Positions 17,423-26,442 are shown, counted from the stretch's first letter. The stretch is DNA of 64,000 nt from Enteractinococcus fodinae (GCF_031458395.1 NZ_JAVDYJ010000001.1:1054001-1118000); one strand, 5' to 3'. Made by a program: numbers and translations. The notes: a model not told the origin generated them from the sequence alone.

Positions 17423-18880
17423 ATGCGTTTTCTTAACCCAGTCACCACAGACTTGACCTATTCAGACGTTTTCCTCGTGCCTTCCTACTCCCAGGTCGGC
17501 TCGCGGATGAACGTTGATATTTCATCCACCGATGGCATCGGAACGACCATTCCGGTGATTGCGTCAAATATGAACGGGGTGACCGGGCGACGGATGACCG
17601 AAACCATCGCTCGGCGCGGTGGAATTGGTATCTTCCCGCAAGATATGCCACTGCATCTGCTGCAAGAATCGATTGACTGGGTCAAATCCCGTGACACGCT
17701 GTTCGAGACGCCACTCTATGTAGGGCTCGATGACCGAGTATTAGATGTTCGCCACCTGGCCGAAAAACGCAACCATCCAGCCGTCTGTGTTGTTGACAAA
17801 GATCGCTCGCTGCTCGGTATTGTCCACGTGGCCGACGTGGAAGGCATCGATCAATTCGCATCCGTGCAGGCGTTGTTGCGCGAACCCCTGCTGACCGTTG
17901 CGGAGTCTGATCTCAGCGGCCTACCGCAAGATGCGCAAGCCAAATCGCTGCGCGATATCTACATGAAAATGCACGACGCACAGCTTAACTATGCGCCGGT
18001 TGTGGATGGCACGAAACTTGTGGGCGTGTTGACGCAGCAGGGCGTGTTGCGGTCAACCATCTATACGCCGGCGCTGGATGAGCGCAAGCGCCTGCGTGTG
18101 GGTGCAGCCGTCGGGGTGAACGCCGATGTGCGGGACCACGCCGAGAAACTCATCGAGTCCGGTGTGGACGTGCTAGTCGTGGATACCGCGCACGGTCACC
18201 AGGAAAAGATGATGACGGCCCTGCGGAGTTTGTCCGAACTGCCCGTGCCGATCGTTGCCGGCAATGTGGTTTCTGCCGAAGGGACACATGACCTCATTGA
18301 AGCCGGTGCGGACATCGTCAAAGTGGGTGTAGGTCCCGGCGCCATGTGTACCACCCGCATGATGACAGCGGTCGGGCGGCCACAGTTCTCGGCCGTCCAT
18401 GAATGTGCCCAAGCAGCTGCAAGCCATGGCAAACACGTCTGGGCCGACGGTGGCATTAAACATCCCCGCGACGTAGCGCTAGCACTGGCCGCGGGCGCCT
18501 CCCAAGTCATGATCGGCTCCTGGTTCGCCGGGGTGTTGGAATCGCCTGGCGATATGTTTACCGACCGGGATGGTCGAAAATACAAAGAAAACTTCGGAAT
18601 GGCCTCAGCTCGGGCTGTGTCGGCTCGAACCAAGCACGACGACGCGTTCGCTCGTGCACGCAAAGCCTTCTTCGAAGAAGGGGTCTCCGGATCCAAGATG
18701 TATATCGATCCGGCCCACCCGTCGGTCGAGGATCTGCTGGATTCAATCACCGCGGGCGTGCGTTCTTCCATGACCTATGCGGGTGCCACGAATCTTGCCG
18801 AATTCCACGATCGGGCGGTGGTCGGAGTGCAATCTGCCGCCGGCTATGACGAAGGCCGTCCGGTCGCGAGTTCCTGGTAG
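17423..18880 (+). CDS. guaB1: GuaB1-family IMPDH-like protein (probable GMP reductase)
   Basis: A 485-residue TIM-barrel protein of the IMP dehydrogenase/GMP reductase family with an inserted pair of CBS domains (about 95-215). Seen: the N-terminal TYSDVFLVPSYS, the catalytic Cys in GPGAMCTTRMM (about 309), the phosphate-binding GSWFAGVLESPG and the flap region KYKENFGMASARAV. GuaB1 proteins of actinobacteria are distinct from the true IMP dehydrogenase, and the mycobacterial member has been reported as a GMP reductase, which recycles GMP to IMP. The function here is inferred from that. The start is ATG 17423; nearby ATGs are out of frame. Confidence 0.88.
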   Translation: MRFLNPVTTDLTYSDVFLVPSYSQVGSRMNVDISSTDGIGTTIPVIASNMNGVTGRRMTETIARRGGIGIFPQDMPLHLLQESIDWVKSRDTLFETPLYVGLDDRVLDVRHLAEKRNHPAVCVVDKDRSLLGIVHVADVEGIDQFASVQALLREPLLTVAESDLSGLPQDAQAKSLRDIYMKMHDAQLNYAPVVDGTKLVGVLTQQGVLRSTIYTPALDERKRLRVGAAVGVNADVRDHAEKLIESGVDVLVVDTAHGHQEKMMTALRSLSELPVPIVAGNVVSAEGTHDLIEAGADIVKVGVGPGAMCTTRMMTAVGRPQFSAVHECAQAAASHGKHVWADGGIKHPRDVALALAAGASQVMIGSWFAGVLESPGDMFTDRDGRKYKENFGMASARAVSARTKHDDAFARARKAFFEEGVSGSKMYIDPAHPSVEDLLDSITAGVRSSMTYAGATNLAEFHDRAVVGVQSAAGYDEGRPVASSW

Positions 18881-18892
18881 GAAGATAGGCTC

Positions 18893-18898
18893 TATAAT
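18893..18898 (+). promoter_or_regulatory. -10 element before the small ORF and CNNM genes
   Basis: A perfect TATAAT lies 10 bases before the ATG at 18909, so transcription would start only a few bases before that codon. The matching -35 (TTCCTG region, about 18870-18876) is weak. It would drive the small ORF and both membrane-protein genes. Confidence 0.5.
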
Positions 18899-18908
18899 AA
18901 GTTGCATC

Positions 18909-19043
18909 ATGGACAATGACAGACGTGCTCGACGCACGGATTCTCGAACCAATCGCCACGCTCCGGCGAATGAAATGGAGCCCCCGAGTTGGCCTGAGCG
19001 CCTCAGTGCCGGGATCGCGGCACAGGTCGGTGATGCAGCGTGA
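18909..19043 (+). CDS. Small basic ORF coupled to the CNNM genes
   Basis: Encodes 44 residues beginning MDNDRRARRTDSRTNR, Arg-rich at the start and more neutral later ([19 protein letters not shown]). No family was recognised. Support for it being real: TATAAT just upstream gives a near-leaderless transcript beginning at this ATG, and its TGA overlaps the GTG/ATG start of the CNNM gene (GCGTGATGG), the pattern of translational coupling. No Shine-Dalgarno is present. It could instead be only a leader that couples translation. Coding status is uncertain. Confidence 0.45.
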   Translation: MDNDRRARRTDSRTNRHAPANEMEPPSWPERLSAGIAAQVGDAA

Positions 19044-20386
19044 TGGTCGAATGGCTATTACTCGGCGTGAGCATGCTGCTGATCTTCGGCAACGGATTCT
19101 TTGTCGCTGTTGAGTTCTCACTCATTTCGTTAGACGTGCCAACGGTACAGCGCATGGTGGACGAGGGCGACAAGGGCGCAGAGCCCGTCCTGAAAGCACT
19201 CAAGTCACTGTCAACTCAACTGTCCTCGTGCCAGCTCGGTATCACGCTGACCGCCCTGTTGACCGGGTTTTTTCTCGAACCGTCGCTGGGGCGTCTGCTG
19301 GTCACGCCGTTGCAGCCACTCTTAGGTGACAACGAGGCTGTGGTCTATTCGGTGTCGTTAACGATCGCGATGATCATCGGAACCGCGTTGTCGATGCTGA
19401 TCGGTGAGCTGGTACCAAAAAATTTATCCCTGGCCCGGGCCATGCCTATTGCCAGACTGCTGTCCCGCCCGCAGTTGATTTTCACCGCGGTCTTCCGGCC
19501 GATCATTGCTGGACTCAATAACTTCTCCAACTGGGTGTTGAGCCTGTTTGGGATGGCCACCCAGGAAGAACTCTCCGGCGCGCGCACACCAGAGGAATTG
19601 TCATCATTAGTTCGGCGTTCTGCCGAAATGGGCACCCTCGACGTCAAGACCGCTTCATTTGTGGATCGCACTCTGAAATTCTCGGAGCGGACAGCAGCCG
19701 ATGTGATGACGCCGCGAATGGATATGGAAACCGTTGAAGCCGATGCCAGTCTTGATGAAGTACTATTCTTTGCCCGACGGACCGGGTTCTCGCGCTTCCC
19801 GGTCAGTAATGGTAACGCCGATGAGATCCGCGGGATACTGCACATTAAAAAGGTCATTGCCGTGCCCAAACACCGCCGCGCTAAACTCAGCGCCGGCACG
19901 ATTGTAAGTGAAATGGTGCGCGTGCCAGAATCAGTCACGTTGGACACGTTAATTAATGATTTGCGTGAAGCACCGTTTCAAATGGCGTTGGTCGTTGATG
20001 AATACGGCGGCACGGCTGGCATCGTCACGCTGGAAGATCTTGTGGAAGAAATCGTCGGGGAAGTTGCCGATGAGCATGACCGCATCACGCCCGGCGTGCT
20101 GCAAAGTGCCGATGGGGGCTGGTTCTTCCCGGCCGTCATGCGTCCCGATGAAGTCATGACGCACATCCCGGGGTTAGTCATCGATGAAGATGAGGCCTAC
20201 GAGACCGTTGGCGGTTTTATTATGGCGGAATTAGGTCGCGTGGCCGATGTCGGTGACATGGTCAATGTCGATCACGGCACATTAGAAGTGCGTCGTATCG
20301 ATGGGCACCGCATCGAGCGCGTCAAATATGTACCCGCGGAGGATACGCACACACCGCAGCGCTCGTCCCAGAAGGAGGATGCATGA
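19040..20386 (+). CDS. CNNM/CorC-type hemolysin-family membrane protein
   Basis: A 448-residue protein: N-terminal DUF21/CNNM domain with about four membrane segments (residues 1-170, including [15 protein letters not shown] and [12 protein letters not shown]), a CBS pair (about 215-340, [12 protein letters not shown] and [14 protein letters not shown]) and a C-terminal CorC/HlyC transporter-associated domain (about 355-440). Members are implicated in magnesium or cobalt export; the name hemolysin is historical. GTG at 19040 or ATG at 19043 are both possible. The stop overlaps the next start by four bases, so the two CNNM proteins are made together. Confidence 0.92.
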   Translation: MMVEWLLLGVSMLLIFGNGFFVAVEFSLISLDVPTVQRMVDEGDKGAEPVLKALKSLSTQLSSCQLGITLTALLTGFFLEPSLGRLLVTPLQPLLGDNEAVVYSVSLTIAMIIGTALSMLIGELVPKNLSLARAMPIARLLSRPQLIFTAVFRPIIAGLNNFSNWVLSLFGMATQEELSGARTPEELSSLVRRSAEMGTLDVKTASFVDRTLKFSERTAADVMTPRMDMETVEADASLDEVLFFARRTGFSRFPVSNGNADEIRGILHIKKVIAVPKHRRAKLSAGTIVSEMVRVPESVTLDTLINDLREAPFQMALVVDEYGGTAGIVTLEDLVEEIVGEVADEHDRITPGVLQSADGGWFFPAVMRPDEVMTHIPGLVIDEDEAYETVGGFIMAELGRVADVGDMVNVDHGTLEVRRIDGHRIERVKYVPAEDTHTPQRSSQKEDA

Positions 20387-21477
20387 GTGAGCATGTTCCG
20401 GGTCTGCTGTGGCTGATTGTGCTGCTCGCTGGCAACGCGTTCTTCGTGGCCGGTGAATTCGCGGTCATGGGGGCCAGACGCTCTCAAATTGAGCCCCGTG
20501 TCGATGAAGGCTCGAAAGCGGCCAAAAAGGCGCTCTTCGCGATGGAGCACGTGACCGATATTCTGGCCATTTGCCAGTTAGGCATCACGGTGTGTTCGCT
20601 GCTGATCCTGAATGTCTCGGAACCAGCGATCGCTTACCTGTTTGGTATTCCGTTGGAAGCCCTTGGACTGGATCCGGCCTTCGCTGGGGTGCTGGCATTC
20701 GTGTTAGCGCTGATAGTGGTGACTTTCCTGCACGTGACCTTCGGCGAAATGGTGCCGAAAAATGCTGCGGTCAGCGTGGCAGATCGAGCAGTTATCCTGT
20801 TAGCTCCGCCACTGGTGTTCTTAGAGAAAGTGCTACGACCAGTTATTCGGCTGCTCAACTGGACAGCCAATATTGTGTTGCGCATGTTCAAGGTCGAACC
20901 TCAGACCGAGGTCACTTCGACCTACACGCTGGAAGAAGTCCAATCGATCGTCGCTGAATCACAACGAACCGGATTGGTTGATGACCAGTCTGGCATTTTG
21001 TCCGGTGCGTTGCACTTCTCTGATGTCACAGCACAAGACGTCATGGTCCCCATGGATCAAATTATCAGTGTCTCCACCACGGACACTCCTGAACGGTTTG
21101 ACGAAGCCGTGCGGAAGACCGGGCTGTCACGTTTGTTGGTCGAAGATCGTGGCGATAATACGGTCATTGGCTATCTCCACATTAAAGATCTGCTATCAGT
21201 CCCCGAAGAGCGTTATACCGCACCGATCCCGGTCACCCGTGTCCGCTCGATGGTCAATATCACGCTGGATAAACCCATCGAGGAAGCGCTGACCGTGATG
21301 CAGCGCATCGGGGTGCATATGGCCCGGGTGCAAGATGACAGTGGTAGCACCGTGGGAATCTTGTTCCTCGAAGATGTGATCGAGGTTCTGGTAGGAGAAA
21401 TTCGCGACGTCACGCAGTCTCAGACCATTACGATTCGCCAACGGATGGGCAAAGCTGGGGGAGAAGCGTCGATCTAG
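20383..21477 (+). CDS. Second CNNM/CorC-type membrane protein
   Basis: A 364-residue paralogue of the preceding protein: CNNM domain (AGNAFFVAGEFAVMG, then FGEMVPKNAAVS) and CBS pair (DVMVPMDQIISV, FLEDVIEVLVGEI). It lacks the C-terminal CorC/HlyC domain, which explains the shorter length. The start overlaps its neighbour (ATGA), with GGAGG just upstream. Tandem pairs of one long and one short CNNM protein are common in actinobacteria and may form heterodimers, since CNNM proteins dimerise through their membrane and CBS domains. The ion is not determined by sequence. Confidence 0.9.
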   Translation: MSEHVPGLLWLIVLLAGNAFFVAGEFAVMGARRSQIEPRVDEGSKAAKKALFAMEHVTDILAICQLGITVCSLLILNVSEPAIAYLFGIPLEALGLDPAFAGVLAFVLALIVVTFLHVTFGEMVPKNAAVSVADRAVILLAPPLVFLEKVLRPVIRLLNWTANIVLRMFKVEPQTEVTSTYTLEEVQSIVAESQRTGLVDDQSGILSGALHFSDVTAQDVMVPMDQIISVSTTDTPERFDEAVRKTGLSRLLVEDRGDNTVIGYLHIKDLLSVPEERYTAPIPVTRVRSMVNITLDKPIEEALTVMQRIGVHMARVQDDSGSTVGILFLEDVIEVLVGEIRDVTQSQTITIRQRMGKAGGEASI

Positions 21478-21500
21478 GCCCAGGTCGCCCCGCACCCTTA

Positions 21501-21529
21501 TTGCTAATGCGAACCATTTGCATTACTGT
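21501..21529 (+). promoter_or_regulatory. Zinc-importer promoter with overlapping Zur-type operator
   Basis: TTGCTA (21501-21506) and TACTGT (21524-21529) are spaced by 17 bases. The 21-base element 21505-21525, TAATGCGAA-CCA-TTTGCATTA, is a near-perfect 9-3-9 palindrome (one mismatch) that fills the promoter spacer. The position and shape fit repression by a Fur-family dimer, and a zur gene lies at the end of the cluster. Confidence 0.75.
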
Positions 21530-21593
21530 AAAGTGTTGAATGCCCTCTCTACGGTGGCTGAATCTCCCAAAGCAAAGGACTACAAGGCTCATC

Positions 21594-22586
21594 ATGCACT
21601 TCAGTGAAAAACGCACGCTGGCACTGGTTGGTACCTTCTGCGCTCTCGGTCTGGCGCTCTCGGCATGCGCCACAGACGCAGAAAGTCAGTCCACAGACAA
21701 TGGGGATACCAATGCAACGGTCATCGCTACGACAACGCAGGTCGGTTCCATTACCGAACAGATTACTGCGTGTGCCGGGGGTCAGACGACAACCCTGATG
21801 AGTGCTGGCGATGATCCGCACCAATTCGAAGCCTCGAGTGCCCAGATGGCCGATATGGTTTCGGCTGATCTGGTGGTCTTGAATGGACTGGGTTTAGAGT
21901 CGTCGTTGCAGCGCTCCTTGGAGAACGCGGAAACTGATGGTGCCGAACTCTTCGAAGTAGCGCCACAGCTTGATCCGATTCCGTATCAAGAGGAACACCA
22001 CCACGATCATGCTGACGAGCACGGACATGCCCACGGGCACGAGGCTGAGGACCAGGATCACGGATCCTACGACTCCCACGTGTGGATGGATGTCTCGCGG
22101 ATGGCTGATGGCGCTGAACTGATTGGTCAGAAACTTGCCGACGTGACCGGCGAGGATGCCTATGTGTCCTGTGGGGCAGAAGTTGCAGAAGACCTCCGAG
22201 CGACTGACGCCCAGGTGGAAGAACTGCTTGCACATGTGGATTCGGCTCGTTTAGTGACCGACCATGCAGCCTATGGGTATCTAGCTGATCGTTATGGTGT
22301 GGAAGTTAGTGGCGTAGTCATTCCCGGTGGCTCAACCGATGGTGAACCGTCTTCCCAGGACCTGTCGCAACTGACAGCGTTGTTGAATGATGAAGGCGCC
22401 GATGCACTGGTCACCGCCAAAAACAATCCCAATCGCATGATCGCAGCTCTTGAAGCCGAGACAGAGAGTGATGTTCCGGTTGTGATGCTTTATGAAAATG
22501 GTATTGGCGAGCCTGGATCGGGCGCGGAAACATATCAGGATGCCATGGTGTACAACGCAGAAGCTCTGGCTGAGGCCATAAACTAA
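21594..22586 (+). CDS. znuA: Zinc ABC transporter substrate-binding lipoprotein
   Basis: A cluster A-I metal-binding protein, 330 residues from the ATG at 21594 (ACAAGG six bases upstream). It has a signal peptide with lipobox LSAC (Cys25), metal-site His in DDPHQFEAS, a His/Asp/Glu-rich loop (about residues 128-158, EEHHHDHADEHGH and on) and the DSHVWMD motif, then DHAAYGY and a late Glu/Asp site. The His-rich loop favours zinc over manganese. It is the first gene of SBP-permease-ATPase, under the operator at 21505-21525. An in-frame ATG at 21540 is rejected because it would displace the signal peptide. Confidence 0.93.
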   Translation: MHFSEKRTLALVGTFCALGLALSACATDAESQSTDNGDTNATVIATTTQVGSITEQITACAGGQTTTLMSAGDDPHQFEASSAQMADMVSADLVVLNGLGLESSLQRSLENAETDGAELFEVAPQLDPIPYQEEHHHDHADEHGHAHGHEAEDQDHGSYDSHVWMDVSRMADGAELIGQKLADVTGEDAYVSCGAEVAEDLRATDAQVEELLAHVDSARLVTDHAAYGYLADRYGVEVSGVVIPGGSTDGEPSSQDLSQLTALLNDEGADALVTAKNNPNRMIAALEAETESDVPVVMLYENGIGEPGSGAETYQDAMVYNAEALAEAIN

Positions 22587-22617
22587 CTATGCAAGCAATT
22601 CGGAAGGGGCCCAAATA

Positions 22618-23490
22618 GTGGAGCTGTTGAACTGGGTTATGGAACCATTCCAGGCTGGTTTCCAAATCCGAGCTCTGTTAGGCGGACTCCTCGCCGCACT
22701 CATGTCGAGCTTCGTGGGTGTCTGGCTGGTCCTGCGCGGTATGAGCTTTTTCGGTGACGCGTTCGTCCATGGAGTGGTGCCCGGGATCGCCGCCGCCGTG
22801 GTCTTTAATTTCTCACCGTATTTGGGCGCAGCGCTGGCTGCATTTGTCATGGTCTCGTTGCTGGAGCTCGTCCATCGCACCACGACGTTGAAAGAAGATA
22901 CCGCCATCGGTTTATTATTCGTGGGCATGATGGCACTTGGTGTCGTGATCATCTCCCGCGCCGATAGCTTCCAGGGGTCGCTGACCGCGATCCTATTTGG
23001 CGACGCGCTGGGCGTGACGTGGTCTGATATCGGGGTGCAGCTGGTGTTCGTCATCGGGGTGGGCATGCTGTCCCTGATGCTCTATCGCCCCCTGATGACC
23101 CTGTCGTTTTCACCGGATAAAGCTGAGGCACTCGGAATGCGCCCACAGCTAACCCATTGGCTGTTGTTGTTGATGATTGCTGCGGCAGTCATTGGATCCT
23201 TCCAAGCCGTTGGGACATTACTCGTGCTTGGCTTGCTCATTGGTCCGGCCGCTACCGCAGCGCTTATTACCCGTACGGTGCCCCGAATGATCATGGCCTC
23301 GCTTGTGATCGGAATCGTCTCTGTTACTGTTGGATTGATTCTCAGTTATCACCTGGGAACCGCTGCCGGAGCATCTATGGCACTGGTGGCAATCCTCGGG
23401 TTCTATTTGGTGTTAACTCTTCGAGAAGCGACCGCTGCACTGGCCCGTCGCCAGCGTAGCGCAGCACCCGCTGAGCAAGGAGCGTTATGA
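22618..23490 (+). CDS. znuB: Zinc ABC transporter permease
   Basis: A 290-residue ABC-3 family permease with about eight membrane helices, GTG start with GGAAGGGG upstream. Recognisable stretches are the early FVGVWLVLRGMSFFGDAFVH (periplasmic-facing metal path with Asp/His), RADSFQGSLTAILFG in the middle and AVGTLLVLGLLIGPAATA near the end. It forms the membrane channel for zinc released by the upstream lipoprotein. The stop overlaps the next start by four bases. Confidence 0.93.
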   Translation: MELLNWVMEPFQAGFQIRALLGGLLAALMSSFVGVWLVLRGMSFFGDAFVHGVVPGIAAAVVFNFSPYLGAALAAFVMVSLLELVHRTTTLKEDTAIGLLFVGMMALGVVIISRADSFQGSLTAILFGDALGVTWSDIGVQLVFVIGVGMLSLMLYRPLMTLSFSPDKAEALGMRPQLTHWLLLLMIAAAVIGSFQAVGTLLVLGLLIGPAATAALITRTVPRMIMASLVIGIVSVTVGLILSYHLGTAAGASMALVAILGFYLVLTLREATAALARRQRSAAPAEQGAL

Positions 23491-24323
23491 CTCTCGTGAC
23501 AGCCCGAGACATTGTCTTATACCGCGGTTCCCATCGCGCTGTTTCGGCTTCGAGTTTTACCATCCCGGAAGGCAAAATCACTGCGGTGATAGGACCCAAC
23601 GGCTCGGGCAAGACCACATTGCTGCAGGCTATTGCTGGGATACTGGCACCCAGTGCCGGAGAGATTCAAGTACTCGGCAAGCCGGTCAAAGAAGTCAGAC
23701 AAGATATTTCGTTTGTGATGCAGTCGGTGGTCTTCCCTACGGGGACACCGATTACCGTCAAAGATGTGGTGTCCATGGGGCGCTATGCGCAACGCGGATG
23801 GTTTGGTATCTTCCGACCAACGGATCGCAACGCAATTCAGTACGCGATGGACGTCATGAACATTACCGACCTGAAAAACCGGCATCTCGAGGAACTCTCG
23901 GGCGGTCAGCGTCAGCGCGTGTATGTTGCTCAGGGCATCGCCCAGGGGCATGAAATACTGGTGCTTGATGAACCGATGACCGGGTTGGACCTGACCTCGA
24001 TGCGTATTATCGATGAGGTGATTCACGCTGAAGTCGACGATCATGGCCATTCTGTAATTCTCACCACTCACGATCTCGACGAAGCCGCCGCAGCAGATCA
24101 TGTCATCCTCATGGATGGCAGAGTCATAGCAGCCGGCACGCCCGACGAAGTGCTGACTCGAGACAATCTGGAAGCTGCCTATGGACTGGGGAGCTTGCAC
24201 GAACCTGCCGCCATCGACGGCACCACGGTGGTGGAACTACCCGAATGTACCGCACACGGGGACGCCCTTGAATCCGAGGAGCATCAACCGGGCGAGCGGT
24301 ATAGCCGTTACGAAGCGCTGTGA
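23487..24323 (+). CDS. znuC: Zinc ABC transporter ATP-binding protein
   Basis: A 278-residue ATPase with Walker A GPNGSGKTT (about 34-42), Q-loop VMQSVVFPTG, signature ELSGGQRQRVYVAQ (about 135-148) and Walker B EILVLDEPMTGLD, plus switch His (TTHDLDEA). It powers the zinc importer. The last 30 residues are acidic with His and Cys residues (ECTAHGDALESEEH) and might sense metal; that is speculation. Its 3' end overlaps the convergent zur gene by 16 bases. Confidence 0.93.
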   Translation: MTLVTARDIVLYRGSHRAVSASSFTIPEGKITAVIGPNGSGKTTLLQAIAGILAPSAGEIQVLGKPVKEVRQDISFVMQSVVFPTGTPITVKDVVSMGRYAQRGWFGIFRPTDRNAIQYAMDVMNITDLKNRHLEELSGGQRQRVYVAQGIAQGHEILVLDEPMTGLDLTSMRIIDEVIHAEVDDHGHSVILTTHDLDEAAAADHVILMDGRVIAAGTPDEVLTRDNLEAAYGLGSLHEPAAIDGTTVVELPECTAHGDALESEEHQPGERYSRYEAL

Positions 24324-24727
24324 GCACACTGAGGGCACAACCCATAAATCTCTAGTGTGTGGTCAATGTCGGTATAACCGTATTCATCGCCGATATGGTC
24401 GGCCCATTGTTCGACTTTTGGGGCTTCGATCTCCTCGGTCGCCCGGCAATTGCGACACACCAAATGATGGTGATGGCCAGTCAAGGCGCATTTGCGGAAT
24501 AAGGTTTGCCCGTCGTCGAGCGCAAGGATATCTACGACCCCATCTTCAACCTGGGCTTGCAGCACCCGGTACACGGTGGCCAGCGAAACAGAACGGCCCG
24601 TTTCGGCTACTGACTGGTGTATTTGTTGGGCCGACAAAAAGTCTGGACTGGCATCCAAAATCTCGTCGATGGCCTGCTTCTGCCACGTATTGCGAGTGCG
24701 AGGCCGTGACGATGAAGCTGACGACAT
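24308..24727 (-). CDS. zur: Zinc uptake regulator, Fur family
   Basis: A 139-residue Fur-family repressor from the ATG at 24727 (GGGAG about nine bases upstream). It has an N-terminal winged helix (AIDEILDASPDFLSAQQIHQ, SVSLATVYRVLQ) and a dimerisation domain with HHHH, a structural zinc site CRNC and CPQC near the C-terminus. The zinc transporter lies convergent to it and carries a palindromic operator, which makes Zur much more likely than Fur or PerR. A longer frame to 24955 is rejected as non-homologous. The 16-base 3' overlap with the ATPase gene could create antisense pairing between the two mRNAs. Confidence 0.92.
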   Translation of the reverse strand: MSSASSSRPRTRNTWQKQAIDEILDASPDFLSAQQIHQSVAETGRSVSLATVYRVLQAQVEDGVVDILALDDGQTLFRKCALTGHHHHLVCRNCRATEEIEAPKVEQWADHIGDEYGYTDIDHTLEIYGLCPQCAHSAS

Positions 24728-24818
24728 TGCGGAAAGCTCCCTGTAGTTGATGTGATGAACTCGGCCTTCAGTGTAGCAAGGAACCATCCGCGACCGAATA
24801 GTTAGAAGGTATTGACGA

Positions 24819-24950
24819 ATGTCTGTGCAATTGAGCCCCCACAGGGCTAAAGTTGAGGATGTGAAAATCCCGCAACTCGATGGCACGCTGCGTGTCACCA
24901 AATCTAATACATGCCCTGATCCCGTTTTTGGTGGAGGCATGGTCGAATGA
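24819..24950 (+). CDS. Small ORF upstream of the sulfurtransferase gene (uncertain)
   Basis: Encodes 43 residues (MSVQLSPHRAKVEDVKIPQL and on, with one Cys). AGAAGG lies nine bases before the ATG, and its TGA overlaps the ATG of the rhodanese gene by four bases. No family is recognised, and it may be a leader peptide or chance. No clear promoter is visible in the 219-base divergent gap with zur. Confidence 0.35.
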   Translation: MSVQLSPHRAKVEDVKIPQLDGTLRVTKSNTCPDPVFGGGMVE

Positions 24951-25933
24951 ATCAACCTGTATTAGTCAGCGTTGATGTACTGGCCGCCTGGATGGGGCTG
25001 GACCGCACGGACTATTCGCTGCCCGATGCATCCACCGTCGAAGTGCGTACCCGGATGATGGCAGACCAGCTTCCGCCGCAACCTGAAGGTTTTGTCGCTC
25101 CCACCCCGGTGCCTGAACCCGGTCGGCTAGTCATTTGGGATGTGCGCTGGTCCGCAACTGATCCCACGCAAAATCACGAAGCCTACCGGCAGGGTCACAT
25201 CCCCGGAGCGGTCTATGTGTCCATGAGCAGCCACTTGGCCGGCCACGGGGCGCCCGCTGCCGGTCGACATCCGTTACCCGATCCGGCGAAATTTACCGAA
25301 GCGGTCCGCATGCTGGGTCTCAATGACGAAGACACCGTGGTGATCTATGATGCCGTGGCCGCATCGGCTGCCGCACGCGCCTGGTGGTTGCTGCGCTATG
25401 CGGGCATGACCGATGTGTACGTGCTCGACGGCGGTCTTGATGCCTGGCGTGCGGCAGATCTACCGCTGCATGCCGGTGAGGTGTTGCCGCGTATCGGTTC
25501 GGCCTACCTGTCGTGGGGCAAGATGCCCGTCGTCAACACCGAAGAGGTACCCGACTTTGTCCGTGACGAAGGGGTCCTGCTTGATGCCCGTGCCTACCAG
25601 CGATACACCGGTGAAGAAGAACCCATTGATCCAGTGGCCGGGCACATCCCTGCGGCGGTCTCGGCTCCGGGCGGCGAATTGACCGATGAGGAGGGCAAAT
25701 TCCTCCCGGCCGCGGAACTGCGCGAGAAATTCGCCGAATATGGGATCACCTCGGGGACCCCGGTGACCGCCTACTGCGGCTCTGGAGTCACTGCCTCAAA
25801 AACAGTCTTGGGGCTGGCGCTGGCCGGATTGGACGGTGCGCTCTATCCCGGGTCCTGGTCGGCGTGGTCCTCCTCCCGCGATCTGCCAGTGGCCACAGGG
25901 GACGAACCCGGTGTGATGCCCTCGGATATCTAG
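24947..25933 (+). CDS. sseA: Thiosulfate/3-mercaptopyruvate sulfurtransferase (rhodanese)
   Basis: A 328-residue protein with two rhodanese domains. The first (about 55-175) is inactive and structural (HIPGAVYVSMSSHL); the second (about 200-320) contains the active-site loop YCGSGVTAS with the catalytic Cys. It transfers sulfane sulfur from thiosulfate or mercaptopyruvate to a thiophilic acceptor. The CGSGVTA loop is closer to the mercaptopyruvate type (CGxGVTA). The ATG overlaps the preceding small ORF. Confidence 0.9.
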   Translation: MNQPVLVSVDVLAAWMGLDRTDYSLPDASTVEVRTRMMADQLPPQPEGFVAPTPVPEPGRLVIWDVRWSATDPTQNHEAYRQGHIPGAVYVSMSSHLAGHGAPAAGRHPLPDPAKFTEAVRMLGLNDEDTVVIYDAVAASAAARAWWLLRYAGMTDVYVLDGGLDAWRAADLPLHAGEVLPRIGSAYLSWGKMPVVNTEEVPDFVRDEGVLLDARAYQRYTGEEEPIDPVAGHIPAAVSAPGGELTDEEGKFLPAAELREKFAEYGITSGTPVTAYCGSGVTASKTVLGLALAGLDGALYPGSWSAWSSSRDLPVATGDEPGVMPSDI

Positions 25934-26013
25934 GCAGCTCACCTCTGAAGTTTTCGTCGCCTCGATACTAGACTGAAGCCGGAACATATCCTGGGACAAT
26001 GTGAGGAGAACTT

Positions 26014-26442
26014 GTGTCGACGATTTTCACCAAGATAATGAACGGTGAGTTGCCGGGCCGATTCATCTGGCAGGACGATAAGTGCGCGGCGTTTTTGGAC
26101 ATCAGTCCGTTAACCTATGGTCACACCCTGGTGGTACCACGTGAAGAAATTGACATGTGGACAGATCTTCCCGAAGAGCTCAACGCACACGTGTACACAG
26201 TGGCGTCGCGCATCGGTGCCGCACAGGTCAAAGGCCTCGGGGCGACACGTGCTGGGCTGATCATTCAAGGCTACGAAGTTCCGCACATGCACATGCACGT
26301 TTTCCCGACCAACTCGGTCGCAGACTTCGACGTCTCCAACATCATTCGTGAACCCGATGAGGAAAAAATGGATGAAGCGGCCACCAAGTTGCGTGCCGCG
26401 CTACGCGACGCCGGGTACGGCCAGTTCGTTCCGGAAGACTAA
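26014..26442 (+). CDS. HIT-family nucleotide-binding protein
   Basis: A 142-residue histidine-triad protein with the triad HMHMHVFP (about residues 91-98) and an N-terminal region without zinc Cys residues (IFTKIMNGELPGRF). HIT proteins hydrolyse nucleoside phosphoramidates such as AMP-lysine. GAGGAG precedes the GTG start. Its stop overlaps that of convergent hrpA by four bases (26439-26442). Confidence 0.93.
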   Translation: MSTIFTKIMNGELPGRFIWQDDKCAAFLDISPLTYGHTLVVPREEIDMWTDLPEELNAHVYTVASRIGAAQVKGLGATRAGLIIQGYEVPHMHMHVFPTNSVADFDVSNIIREPDEEKMDEAATKLRAALRDAGYGQFVPED

